A DNA stretch of 37,109 bases, taken from positions 1 through 37,109 of the forward strand of contig NZ_ANPE02000099.1 in NCBI RefSeq assembly GCF_000328305.2. Direction: 5' to 3'. This document shows positions 24,205-36,436 of the stretch, piece after piece. Made by a program: the position numbers and the translations under genes. How positions within the stretch are numbered: the stretch's first letter is position 1; every line of letters starts with the position of its first letter. The notes below the pieces were generated by a model. That model did no database searches, had not been told where the DNA came from, and saw only the letters and a program-made list of their open reading frames with translations. The DNA is from Arthrobacter crystallopoietes BAB-32. GTDB taxonomy: Bacteria > Actinomycetota > Actinomycetes > Actinomycetales > Micrococcaceae.

Positions 24205-25368
24205 GTGGACCTGTATGAATACCAGGCGCGCGATCTCTTTGAGGCACACGGTGTACCCGTGCTGGCCGGAATCGTTGCCTACACTCCCGAAGAAGCCAAG
24301 GAAGCTGCCGAAAAGATTGGCGGCGTCGTCGTCGTCAAGGCGCAGGTAAAGGTTGGCGGCCGCGGAAAAGCCGGCGGCGTCAAGGTCGCGAAGACTGCTG
24401 ATGAAGCCTTCGAGCATGCCTCGAATATCCTTGGCATGGACATCAAGGGCCACACCGTCAAGAAGGTCATGATCGCCCAAGGTGCCGACATTGCCGAGGA
24501 GTACTACTTCTCGATCCTGCTGGACCGCGCGAACCGCAACTACCTGGCCATGTGCTCGGTGGAAGGCGGCATGGAGATCGAGCAGCTCGCCGTCGAGCGC
24601 CCCGAAGCGCTGGCCCGCATCGCCGTCGACCCGGCTGTCGGTATCGACCAGGCCAAGGCTGACGAGATCGTCGCCGCCGCTGGCTTCGCCGAAGAGCTCC
24701 GCCCGAAGGTGGCCGAGGCGATCATTAAGTGCTGGGACGTCTTCAAGAAGGAAGATGCCACCCTCGTCGAGGTCAACCCGCTGGTCAAGACCGGTTCCGG
24801 CGACATCATTGCGCTGGACGGCAAGGTCTCCCTGGACGACAACGCCGACTTCCGCCAGAGCGGCCACGCCGAGCTCGAGGACAAGGAAGCCACGGATCCG
24901 CTGGAGGCGCGGGCCAAGGAACTGGACCTGAACTACGTCAAGCTGGACGGCCAGGTCGGCATCATCGGCAACGGCGCAGGCCTGGTCATGTCCACCCTGG
25001 ACGTTGTGGCCTACGCCGGCGAGAAGCACGGCAACGTCAAGCCCGCCAACTTCCTGGACATCGGCGGCGGCGCGTCGGCCGAGGTCATGGCCAACGGCCT
25101 GGACGTGATCCTGAACGACGAGCAGGTCAAAAGCGTGTTCGTCAACGTCTTCGGCGGCATCACCGCCTGTGACGCCGTTGCCAACGGCATCGTGAAGGCC
25201 CTGGAGATCCTCGGCGAGAAGGCCACCAAGCCGCTCGTTGTCCGCCTCGACGGCAACAACGTGGACGAGGGCCGCCGCATCCTGCGCGAGGCCAACCACT
25301 CGCTGGTTACTTTGGCCACCTCCATGGACGAGGGCGCCGATAAGGCCGCCGAGCTGGCGAACGCCTAA
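24205..25368 (+). CDS. sucC: Succinate-CoA ligase (ADP-forming) beta subunit
   Basis: A 387-residue TCA-cycle enzyme subunit. With SucD it interconverts succinyl-CoA and succinate with nucleotide phosphorylation. It has an ATP-grasp fold in the N-terminal half ([19 protein letters not shown], then [16 protein letters not shown] near residue 45) and the CoA-ligase-type domain in the C-terminal half ([17 protein letters not shown], then [18 protein letters not shown]). Length is typical. The start is GTG with GAAGGA about 9 nt upstream. The preceding 243 nt (23962-24204) hold no gene. They contain only weak promoter-like boxes and an imperfect hairpin near 24059-24094, so I assign no promoter. 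sucD follows 19 nt downstream and shares the transcript. Confidence 0.97.
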   Translation: MDLYEYQARDLFEAHGVPVLAGIVAYTPEEAKEAAEKIGGVVVVKAQVKVGGRGKAGGVKVAKTADEAFEHASNILGMDIKGHTVKKVMIAQGADIAEEYYFSILLDRANRNYLAMCSVEGGMEIEQLAVERPEALARIAVDPAVGIDQAKADEIVAAAGFAEELRPKVAEAIIKCWDVFKKEDATLVEVNPLVKTGSGDIIALDGKVSLDDNADFRQSGHAELEDKEATDPLEARAKELDLNYVKLDGQVGIIGNGAGLVMSTLDVVAYAGEKHGNVKPANFLDIGGGASAEVMANGLDVILNDEQVKSVFVNVFGGITACDAVANGIVKALEILGEKATKPLVVRLDGNNVDEGRRILREANHSLVTLATSMDEGADKAAELANA

Positions 25369-25387
25369 GGATCGAGGAAAAAAGAAT

Positions 25388-26323
25388 ATGTCTATCTTCA
25401 TCAACAAGGACTCCAAGGTCATCGTCCAGGGCATCACCGGCGGCGAAGGCTCCAAGCACACCGCGCGTATGCTGCACGCGGGCACCAACATTGTTGGCGG
25501 CGTGAACGCCCGCAAGGCCGGCACCACGGTTAAGCACAAGGACCAGCACGGCGCCGAGGTTGAGCTGCCGGTCTTCGGTTCGGTCAAGGAAGCCATGGCC
25601 GAAACCGGTGCCGACGTCTCCATCGTCTTCGTGCCGCCGGCCTTCACCAAGGACGCCGTCGTCGAAGCGATCGAAGCCGAAATCGGCCTCGTGGTGGTCA
25701 TCACCGAAGGCGTGCCCGTGCAGGACTCCGCCGAGTTCTGGGCACTGGCCCAGTCCAAGAAGGACGCCAACGGCGAGCAGGTCACGCGCATCATCGGCCC
25801 GAACTGCCCCGGCATCATCACCCCGGGCGAGTCCCTGGTGGGCATCACCCCGGCGAACATCACCGGCAAGGGCGGCGTGGGCCTGGTCTCCAAGTCCGGC
25901 ACCCTGACCTACCAGATGATGTACGAACTGCGCGACCTGGGCTTCTCCACCGCGATCGGCATCGGCGGCGACCCGGTCATCGGCACTACCCACATCGACG
26001 CCCTGGCTGCGTTCGAGGCGGACCCGGAGACCAAGGCCATCGTCATGATCGGCGAAATCGGCGGCGACGCCGAAGAGCGCGCGGCCGAGTTCATCAAGAA
26101 CAATGTCACCAAGCCGGTTGTCGGCTACGTGGCCGGCTTCACCGCCCCGGAGGGCAAGACCATGGGCCACGCCGGCGCCATCGTCTCCGGCTCCTCGGGC
26201 ACCGCGCAGGCCAAGAAGGAAGCCCTCGAGGCCGCAGGCGTGAAGGTTGGCAAGACTCCGTCCGAGACCGCGCACCTGCTGCGCGAGGTCTACCCGGAGC
26301 ACGAGGAACCCTCGAACCTCTAG
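25388..26323 (+). CDS. sucD: Succinate-CoA ligase alpha subunit
   Basis: A 311-residue catalytic subunit with an N-terminal CoA-binding Rossmann domain ([19 protein letters not shown] near residues 11-29, NARKAGTT). The phosphorylated active-site histidine is H261 (GHAGAIVSG). [10 protein letters not shown] and SKSGTLTYQ are conserved family segments. Length is normal for actinobacteria, with a slightly long KKDANGEQ insert near residue 127. I chose the ATG at 25388 because GAGGA lies about 9 nt upstream. The longer frame from 25238 overlaps sucC. It ends the sucCD operon, followed by a textbook terminator. Confidence 0.97.
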   Translation: MSIFINKDSKVIVQGITGGEGSKHTARMLHAGTNIVGGVNARKAGTTVKHKDQHGAEVELPVFGSVKEAMAETGADVSIVFVPPAFTKDAVVEAIEAEIGLVVVITEGVPVQDSAEFWALAQSKKDANGEQVTRIIGPNCPGIITPGESLVGITPANITGKGGVGLVSKSGTLTYQMMYELRDLGFSTAIGIGGDPVIGTTHIDALAAFEADPETKAIVMIGEIGGDAEERAAEFIKNNVTKPVVGYVAGFTAPEGKTMGHAGAIVSGSSGTAQAKKEALEAAGVKVGKTPSETAHLLREVYPEHEEPSNL

Positions 26324-26342
26324 ACCTGTTTGAACCCAAGCG

Positions 26343-26380
26343 AACCCGCCGCCCATTTCGGAGCGGCGGGTTTGTTGTTT
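26343..26380 (+). terminator. Intrinsic terminator of sucCD
   Basis: AACCCGCCGC (26343-26352) pairs perfectly with GCGGCGGGTT (26363-26372) across a 10-nt loop, followed by a T-rich tail (TGTTGTTTT). It starts 20 nt after the sucD stop codon. Confidence 0.9.
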
Positions 26381-26474
26381 TCGGCCAAAGCACGACGGCG
26401 AATGGTTCCGTCCCAAGACCGGGGCAAGGGCCCGCCGTCGTCCGTTTACTGTCTCCGCCGGGCCCTTAGGCCCC

Positions 26475-26504
26475 TTGACCCGCCTCTGACTAGGCCCCTA
26501 GACT
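26475..26504 (+). promoter_or_regulatory. Promoter upstream of the MIP channel gene
   Basis: TTGACC (26475-26480) and TAGACT (26499-26504) are separated by 18 nt. Both agree well with consensus. Transcription from about 26511 gives a leader of about 57 nt before the MIP start. Without a terminator between MIP and the formaldehyde dehydrogenase gene, both may be read from here. Confidence 0.6.
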
Positions 26505-26567
26505 CGCTGGCATCCGGCGATGTTCCATTTCGCGACTGGTTCTTCCTGATCGAATGAATGGTGCAAA

Positions 26568-27353
26568 ATGACCCCGAGCTTGATGCGGCGCCTGGCCGCC
26601 GAAGTGATCGGTACTGCAGTCCTGGTGGTCTTTGGTGTGGGGTCCGTGCTGGGCGCGCTGACCGTCGGCCAAGGCGAAGTGACATATCCGGGCGTTGGAT
26701 TCATCGCCCTAGGGTTCGCCATTGCCGTCGCCGTGGCTGTTTACGCCTTCCTCGCCATTTCGGGTGCGCACATCAACCCTGCGGTGACCATTGCACTGGC
26801 CGTGACCCGGCGTTTTCCCTGGGTGGAACTCATTCCGTATTTTGCGGCGCAGCTGGTCGGGGCGGCGATCGGGAGCCTGCTGCTGGTCGCATCCTTTGGA
26901 ACGCGGGCGGTGGACCTGGGCGGCGGTGCGACCGTGCTGGGAGCAGGCGTCGGCTATGTGCAGGGCATTATCGCTGAGGCGTTGGGAACCTTCCTGCTCA
27001 TGCTGGCGGTCATGGCGGTCGCGGTGGACCGGCGCGCGCCCAAGGGGTGGGCAGGCTGGATCATCGGGCTGGCCGTAGCCGGCGCCATCCTCGTCATCGG
27101 CCCGCTGACCGGCGGTTCGCTGAACCCGGCCCGCACGTTCGGACCCTACGTCGTCCAAGCGATCTTCGGGGGAGAAGTCGAGTGGTCCCAGTTCCCCCTG
27201 TATATCGTTGGTCCCTTCATCGGCAGTATTGTCGCCGCCGTCGCCTACGACCTCGTGGTGCGGCCGCGCGAAGTCCCTGAGCCCGAGCCGCGGGCGGACG
27301 ACGCTTCAATGCCCGCTGAAACCAACATCAAGCCTGATGCCGACAAAGAATAG
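26568..27353 (+). CDS. MIP-family channel (aquaporin/glycerol facilitator)
   Basis: A 261-residue inner-membrane channel with six transmembrane helices and both half-helix signatures intact: GAHINPAVT (about residues 66-74) and GGSLNPARTFGP (about 182-193). The second NPAR is followed by Thr, not the Asp typical of glycerol facilitators or the Ser common in water channels, so water versus small neutral solute selectivity is unresolved. The C-terminal tail (about 232-261) is acidic and disordered. The ATG at 26568 has only a weak ribosome-binding site (GAATGGTG). It lies 84 nt upstream of the formaldehyde dehydrogenase gene in the same direction, and at the edge of the betaine module. A role in osmotic water flux or passage of a small metabolite is inference. 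Confidence 0.92.
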   Translation: MTPSLMRRLAAEVIGTAVLVVFGVGSVLGALTVGQGEVTYPGVGFIALGFAIAVAVAVYAFLAISGAHINPAVTIALAVTRRFPWVELIPYFAAQLVGAAIGSLLLVASFGTRAVDLGGGATVLGAGVGYVQGIIAEALGTFLLMLAVMAVAVDRRAPKGWAGWIIGLAVAGAILVIGPLTGGSLNPARTFGPYVVQAIFGGEVEWSQFPLYIVGPFIGSIVAAVAYDLVVRPREVPEPEPRADDASMPAETNIKPDADKE

Positions 27354-27437
27354 CCAGCACGTTCGACCGAAAAATGCAGCGGCGCAGGGCGCTTCGGCTC
27401 CCGCGCGGCTTGGGATGCAGCAACGAGAGGAAGAACC

Positions 27438-28652
27438 ATGACGGGAAACCGTGTTGTAGTTTACAAGGGGCCGGGGGAAGTCGCCGTCGAATCGATCGAC
27501 TATCCCAAACTCGAACTGCCCGCCGAGGTCGCCAGCAAGATGGGCATCCAGCAGAAGGCGCCGCATGCCGCCATTCTCAAGCTGGTCGCGACCAACATCT
27601 GCGGAAGCGACCAGCATATGGTGCGCGGTCGTACGACGGCGCCGGTGGGCCAGTCGCTCGGCCATGAGATTACCGGTGAAGTGGTCGAGACCGGCGATGA
27701 CGTGCTTTTCGTCAAAGAGGGCGATATCTGCTCGGTGCCGTTCAACATTGCCTGCGGCCGCTGCCGGATGTGCAACGAAGGCAAGACCGGTGTGTGCCTC
27801 AATGTGAATCCGGCACGGCCAGGGGCCGCCTACGGCTATGTGGACATGGGCGGCTGGATCGGCGGCCAGGCCGAGTACGTGATGGTGCCCTACGCGGACT
27901 TCAACCTGCTCAAGTTCCCGGATCGGGACCAGGCACTGGAGAAGATCCTGGACCTGGCCATGCTCTCCGATATTTTCCCTACCGGCTACCATGGCGCATT
28001 CACCGCCGGCGTCACGACCGGTTCGACAGTCTACGTTGCAGGCGCCGGTCCGGTGGGATTGGCCGCGGCCTTTTCCGCGCACGTGCTGGGTGCCTCGGCT
28101 GTCGTCGTGGGCGACATGAATGCCGACCGGTTGAAGCAGGCCGCAAGCTTCGGGTGCGAGACTATTGACCTGAGCCAGGAAGGCTCGCTGCCGGACAAGA
28201 TCGAGCAGATCCTCGGCGTCCCCGTGGTGGATGCCGCGGTGGACGCGGTGGGCTTCGAGGCACGCGGACATGGGGCAAACGCCGCCGAGGCTCCGGCCAC
28301 CGTGCTCAACGACATCATGACCGTGACCCAAGTGGGCGGTGCCTTGGGCATTCCCGGTCTCTACGTCACCGGGGATCCGGGCGGTATTGACGAGAACGCC
28401 AAGGTTGGCCAGATCGGGGTGCAGTTGGGCACCGGCTGGGCGAAGTCGCTCTCGTTCACCACCGGGCAGTGTCCGGTGAAGCGGTACAACCGCAGGCTGA
28501 TGGACCTGATCCTGGCCGGTAAGGCCAACATTTCCAAAGCCGTGAACGCCACCAGGATCAGCCTGGACGAGGCGCCCGAGAGTTACCGCGCATTCGACCA
28601 GGGAGCCGCGAGGAAGTACGTGATCGATCCCCACGGGATGGTCGCCGGCTAG
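27438..28652 (+). CDS. fdhA: Glutathione-independent formaldehyde dehydrogenase (zinc, NAD)
   Basis: A 404-residue medium-chain zinc dehydrogenase matching the Pseudomonas putida-type formaldehyde dehydrogenase (EC 1.2.1.46), which oxidises formaldehyde to formate with tightly held NAD and no thiol cofactor. Catalytic zinc ligands C55 (TNICGSDQH) and H76 (SLGHEITGEVV), and a likely Asp near residue 178 (LSDIFPTGYHG), are present. The structural zinc has C106, C109, C112 and C120 (ACGRCRMCNEGKTGVC). The Rossmann motif is VAGAGPVGLAAA (about 198). The long KMGIQQKAPHAA insertion and total length are typical of this subgroup. The start is ATG with GAGAGGAAG upstream. The gene faces the dimethylglycine oxidase, and both pathway steps nearby release formaldehyde, so it is probably a detoxification enzyme of the betaine pathway. 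Confidence 0.93.
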   Translation: MTGNRVVVYKGPGEVAVESIDYPKLELPAEVASKMGIQQKAPHAAILKLVATNICGSDQHMVRGRTTAPVGQSLGHEITGEVVETGDDVLFVKEGDICSVPFNIACGRCRMCNEGKTGVCLNVNPARPGAAYGYVDMGGWIGGQAEYVMVPYADFNLLKFPDRDQALEKILDLAMLSDIFPTGYHGAFTAGVTTGSTVYVAGAGPVGLAAAFSAHVLGASAVVVGDMNADRLKQAASFGCETIDLSQEGSLPDKIEQILGVPVVDAAVDAVGFEARGHGANAAEAPATVLNDIMTVTQVGGALGIPGLYVTGDPGGIDENAKVGQIGVQLGTGWAKSLSFTTGQCPVKRYNRRLMDLILAGKANISKAVNATRISLDEAPESYRAFDQGAARKYVIDPHGMVAG

Positions 28653-28681
28653 CTTGGGCGGATATCCCCGCCCGGGACACG

Positions 28682-28716
28682 ATGAGGGGCACGGTCCGTC
28701 GGACCGTGCCCCTCAT
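28682..28716. terminator. Bidirectional terminator between formaldehyde dehydrogenase and dimethylglycine oxidase genes
   Basis: ATGAGGGGCACGGTCCG (28682-28698) pairs perfectly with CGGACCGTGCCCCTCAT (28700-28716), a 17-bp stem with an effectively 5-nt loop. It lies between the convergent stop codons at 28652 and 28739 and serves both. Confidence 0.85.
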
Positions 28717-28738
28717 GCCTTGCAATCAGGCCGGTAAG

Positions 28739-33161
<4,423 letters not shown>

Positions 33162-33220
33162 GGTTCCTCTGCGTGCTCTGGGCTTGCTAGGGGGCAGGGT
33201 TCGTGCCGGCCGGGACCGGC

Positions 33221-33571
33221 TCAGACGTGGCCATCCACGGTCAGGCCGGGTGGAAGGTTCGGAGCTTCGGTGGATTCCTCAACCAGGATCTCGCCATCAA
33301 CAACTGACACAGTGTGGACGCGCACCGGAAGCTTGGCGGGCGGAGCATCGACACTGCCGGTGCGCAGGTCGAACTTCGACGCATGCAGCGGGCATTCGAC
33401 CTCGCAACCCTCAACCCAGCCGTCGGCCAGAGAGGCGTCCTGGTGCGTGCAAGTGTCGTCGATGGCGAAAAGCTCGCCTTCTTCGGTATGGAAAACGGCA
33501 ATCGGCGGTGAAGTGTCCAAGCGAATGGCATCTCCGGGCGCCAGATCCTTCAGTGGACAAGCCTTGTGCAT
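33221..33571 (-). CDS. Rieske-type [2Fe-2S] ferredoxin of a ring-hydroxylating-type oxygenase system
   Basis: A 116-residue soluble electron carrier with the Rieske cluster ligands C41 and H43 (DDTCTHQDASLADG) and C60 and H63 (VECPLHASKFDLRTG). Length, fold pattern and the absence of a signal peptide fit the small ferredoxins that pass electrons from an FAD reductase to a terminal Rieske oxygenase. The other two components are encoded on the other side of the divergent promoter. The start is ATG with AGAGG about 9 nt upstream. It is the first gene of the leftward arm, ahead of the BCCT transporter and dimethylglycine oxidase (59- and 47-nt gaps). It resembles the NirD/bphA3-like Rieske family, but the neighbours make a nitrite-reductase subunit unlikely. 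Confidence 0.93.
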   Translation of the reverse strand: MHKACPLKDLAPGDAIRLDTSPPIAVFHTEEGELFAIDDTCTHQDASLADGWVEGCEVECPLHASKFDLRTGSVDAPPAKLPVRVHTVSVVDGEILVEESTEAPNLPPGLTVDGHV

Positions 33572-33644
33572 CGAACAGAACCTCTTTCATAGGGCCGTTG
33601 TAAAACGAGTTCCGTTATGAACAACTTTGCTCGCAATAGGCAAC

Positions 33645-33778
33645 AGACTGCGGCGTGGCCGGCAGGGATGTCAAGAGTTGAGTGTTATGTGAATCACATC
33701 TTGTCCCGGTCTTGCTGATTCGCTGATTGTGACTCTTGACACAGGCTGGGTGAGCCTGCAGTCTGTTTCACATAGTGA
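33645..33778. promoter_or_regulatory. Divergent promoter and operator region of the betaine demethylation module
   Basis: Rightward: TTGACA (33736-33741), 17 nt, CAGTCT (33759-33764), start near 33771. Leftward: TTGACA (33674-33669 on the minus strand), 18 nt, CAGTCT (33650-33645). Both strands carry the same extended words, ACTCTTGACA and GCAGTCTGTT. Between them is a perfect palindrome ATGTGA-A-TCACAT (33687-33699), and TCAC-ATA-GTGA (33768-33778) covers the rightward start. Related half-sites (TGTGA/TCACA) suggest one regulator controlling both arms. No regulator gene is in view. The rest of the 33572-33863 gap holds nothing else I can name. Confidence 0.6.
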
Positions 33779-33863
33779 TGCGAGTTGCGTCCACCGCAAT
33801 TACCGTCCAGGCGTGCCGGCCGGGCATGCCACCACCAATTCCAGTGCTGCGAAAGGCCAATCT

Positions 33864-35045
33864 ATGCAGACTCTTGCAGTCGTCGGAGCGTCCCTGGCCG
33901 GGCTCTCCGCCGCACGTGCCGCACGCGCCCAGGGGTTCTCGGGCAGGCTCCTCATGATCGGCGACGAGGTGCACCGTCCGTATGACCGTCCCCCGCTGTC
34001 GAAGGACTTCCTGGCCGGCAGGATCAGTGCCGCTGACCTGGCCCTCGAAACCGCGGATGAGGACCTGCAGGCCGAATGGCTGATGGGCAACCGGGCGGTC
34101 GCCCTGGACGGCGCAGCCCGGGCGATCACTCTGGCCAACGGCGAAACCTTGACCGCGGACGGCATTGTGCTGGCCACGGGCGCGTCGGCCCGGACCCTGC
34201 CCGAACTCGCCGGGCTGGCTAATGTCTTCAGCCTGCGCACCTTGACGGACGCCCAGGCGCTGTCTGCGGAACTGCAGCCGGGGCGCAAGCTGGTGGTCGT
34301 CGGGGCGGGCTTTATCGGTGCCGAGGTGGCGTCCACGGCGAAGGCCCTTGGGCTGGAGGTCACCGTGATTGAATCCCGCCAGGTGCCACTGAGTGGACCG
34401 CTCGGCGAAGAGATGGGTACCGTCGTCGGAAGCCTTCATGGGCTCAACGGCGTAGAGCTCATCTGCGGTGCCGGCATTGATCTCTTCCACAGCGGTGAAG
34501 GCTGCGTCAGCGGCCTGCGGCTGACCGATGGCCGCTATGTGCCGGCGGACCTGGTCGTCGTGGGCATTGGTGCTGTCCCGAACACCGGCTGGCTGGCGGG
34601 CTCCGGCGTGGAAACTGCGAATGGCGTTGCCTGCGACTCATCCGGCCGGACCAATCTTCCCGGAATCGTCGCGGTCGGCGACTGCGCTGCCTGGTTCGAT
34701 GGCAGGATCCGGACACATCGCCGCGTGGAGCACTGGACGACCGCCGTGGAGCATCCGGACGTAGCGGTGGCGGCGCTGCTGGACCAGCCTGCGCCCAAGC
34801 CGGTCAAAGTGCCGTACTTCTGGTCCGACCAGTACGGAGTGAAACTGCAGTTCGCCGGCAACGCCGCCCAGGCCGACCGATTGAGCATTGAGGCGGGCGA
34901 TCCGCAGCAGCATAACGTGCTCGCCCTCTACTACCGCGGCGAGGAGCCCGTGGCCGTCCTCGGCATGAACCAGCCCAAGCTTTTCACCAAGTGGCGGCGC
35001 AGCCTGAACAATGCACCTGCAGCTGCCGCGGCCGTCGCGGCCTAA
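33864..35045 (+). CDS. FAD-dependent ferredoxin reductase (rhodocoxin/putidaredoxin reductase type)
   Basis: A 393-residue NAD(P)H:ferredoxin reductase. It has two dinucleotide folds: FAD (VVGASLAGLSAARAARA, about residues 6-22) and NAD(P)H (VVVGAGFIGAEVAS, about 144-157). DRPPLSKDFL (about 46-55) and the second FAD motif GIVAVGDCAAW (about 269-279) are typical of the oxygenase-linked reductase family, which ends in the small C-terminal domain seen here (VPYFWSDQYGVKLQFAG). I chose the ATG at 33864 because AAAGG lies 7 nt upstream and the FAD motif should start near residue 6. A frame back to 33729 lies in the promoter. It is followed after 61 nt by the Rieske oxygenase and should reduce the divergently encoded Rieske ferredoxin. 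Confidence 0.94.
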   Translation: MQTLAVVGASLAGLSAARAARAQGFSGRLLMIGDEVHRPYDRPPLSKDFLAGRISAADLALETADEDLQAEWLMGNRAVALDGAARAITLANGETLTADGIVLATGASARTLPELAGLANVFSLRTLTDAQALSAELQPGRKLVVVGAGFIGAEVASTAKALGLEVTVIESRQVPLSGPLGEEMGTVVGSLHGLNGVELICGAGIDLFHSGEGCVSGLRLTDGRYVPADLVVVGIGAVPNTGWLAGSGVETANGVACDSSGRTNLPGIVAVGDCAAWFDGRIRTHRRVEHWTTAVEHPDVAVAALLDQPAPKPVKVPYFWSDQYGVKLQFAGNAAQADRLSIEAGDPQQHNVLALYYRGEEPVAVLGMNQPKLFTKWRRSLNNAPAAAAAVAA

Positions 35046-35106
35046 GCCGCCGTCCAGACATCCTTATCCCACTCGACCTCCAACTCGTCTCAACAGAGGA
35101 AGCAGC

Positions 35107-36309
35107 ATGACCACTGAAATCATTTCTGAAAGCCTGATCGCCACCCTGCCCGGACACACCTACACGGATTCCGCCATCTTCCGTGCCGAACAGGAGCGGA
35201 TCTTCGAACAGATGTGGTTCTGTGCCATCCGCTCGTCAGACTTGGACAAGGCCGGCGCCTGGAAAACCGTCCAGATCGGCCGCGAATCGGTACTGATCAG
35301 CCGCACGCGCAAGGGCGAAATCCGGGCCTTCTACAACATCTGCCGCCACCGCGGGGTCAAACTGTGCATGGAGGAGTCCGGCGAGGCTGCCCGCTCCTTC
35401 CAGTGTCCGTACCACGCCTGGACCTATGACTTCGAGGGCAAGCTCATCGCCGCGCCCAACCTGACCAAGATGCCCGACATCGACCGCAACGAGTACGGGT
35501 TGGCCAAGGTCCACATCCGCGAGTACCTGGGCTATGTCTGGGTCTGCCTGGCCGAAGAGCCGCCGTCCTTCGAGGCTGACGTCATGGGTGCCATCGAGGA
35601 GCGCCTGGGCGACTTGGAAGCCATCGATGGCTACGATGTGGCGAACCTGAAGGTCGGCCGGCGGATCAAGTACGACGTGAAGGCCAACTGGAAACTCATC
35701 ATCGAGAACTTCATGGAGTGCTACCACTGCGCCACTATCCACCCGGAGCTGACCGAGGTGCTTCCGGAATTCGCCGACGGGCTTGCCGCGCAGTATTTCG
35801 TCGGCCACGGCGCTGAATTCGGCGACGACATCAAGGGCTTCACGATCGATGGCTCCGAAGGACTCGATGTCATCCCCGGCGTTGGCGACGACCAGGACCG
35901 GCGCTACTATGCCATCACGATCAAGCCCACTGTCTTCGTCAACCTCGTGCCCGACCACGTGATCATCCATCGGATGTTCCCGCTGGCAGCCGACCACACT
36001 ATCGTCGAATGCGATTGGCTCTACCTGCCCAACGTGGTCGAATCCGGCAAGGACGTTACCGCCTCGGTGGAACTGTTCCACCGGGTGAACATGCAGGACT
36101 TCGATGCGTGCGAACGGTGCCAGCCGGCCATGGCTTCCAAGGTCTACTCCAAGGGCGGCGTGTTGGTTCCCAGCGAGCACCACATCAGCGCCTTCCACGA
36201 GTGGGTGCACGGCAAGGTCGGCGACGTGGAGCGCACCGGTGAGGACCTGCTGGGCCTCACCCCCGATACCGCCCCGCTGGAGGAACGGGCCGAAATCATC
36301 GAGCGCTAA
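35107..36309 (+). CDS. Rieske non-heme iron oxygenase, probable glycine betaine (quaternary ammonium) demethylase
   Basis: A 400-residue terminal oxygenase. Rieske ligands are C79/H81 (NICRHRG) and C100/H103 (FQCPYHAW). Mononuclear iron ligands are H207 and H212 (ENFMECYHCATIHPE), with D331 or D333 (NMQDFDACE) as the likely third. The residue bridging the two metal centres is Glu204, not the Asp of aromatic-ring dioxygenases. Glu at this place is characteristic of quaternary-ammonium oxygenases such as CntA (carnitine) and the stachydrine/glycine betaine demethylases. The best inference is oxidative N-demethylation of glycine betaine to dimethylglycine plus formaldehyde, given the neighbouring dimethylglycine oxidase and BCCT transporter. 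Proline betaine, choline or carnitine are alternatives. The start is ATG with GAGGAAGC upstream. It is co-transcribed with the reductase. Confidence 0.92.
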   Translation: MTTEIISESLIATLPGHTYTDSAIFRAEQERIFEQMWFCAIRSSDLDKAGAWKTVQIGRESVLISRTRKGEIRAFYNICRHRGVKLCMEESGEAARSFQCPYHAWTYDFEGKLIAAPNLTKMPDIDRNEYGLAKVHIREYLGYVWVCLAEEPPSFEADVMGAIEERLGDLEAIDGYDVANLKVGRRIKYDVKANWKLIIENFMECYHCATIHPELTEVLPEFADGLAAQYFVGHGAEFGDDIKGFTIDGSEGLDVIPGVGDDQDRRYYAITIKPTVFVNLVPDHVIIHRMFPLAADHTIVECDWLYLPNVVESGKDVTASVELFHRVNMQDFDACERCQPAMASKVYSKGGVLVPSEHHISAFHEWVHGKVGDVERTGEDLLGLTPDTAPLEERAEIIER

Positions 36310-36355
36310 GCCGCGCTACGGCGCGCCAAGAGCAGATTTATCCGGCTGGACAAGT

Positions 36356-36392
36356 GGCCCGGTTTGCCTGACCGTCTCAAGCAGACCGGGCC
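36356..36392 (+). terminator. Hairpin between the Rieske oxygenase and mycothiol formaldehyde dehydrogenase genes
   Basis: GGCCCGGT (36356-36363) pairs perfectly with ACCGGGCC (36385-36392) around a 21-nt loop. There is no U-tract, so it could attenuate rather than end transcription into the next gene, which starts at 36437. Confidence 0.35.
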
Positions 36393-36436
36393 GTTGTCTG
36401 CCGCCCCTCTACAGTCAGAAAGGAACCTCCTGAAGC

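Noticed and set aside
24049-25902. 617-codon minus-strand frame opposite sucCD
   Set aside because: A shadow of two certain genes. Similar long shadows at 3657-5066, 14054-15316, 15758-17401, 28682-30409 and 31869-33620 were rejected for the same reason.
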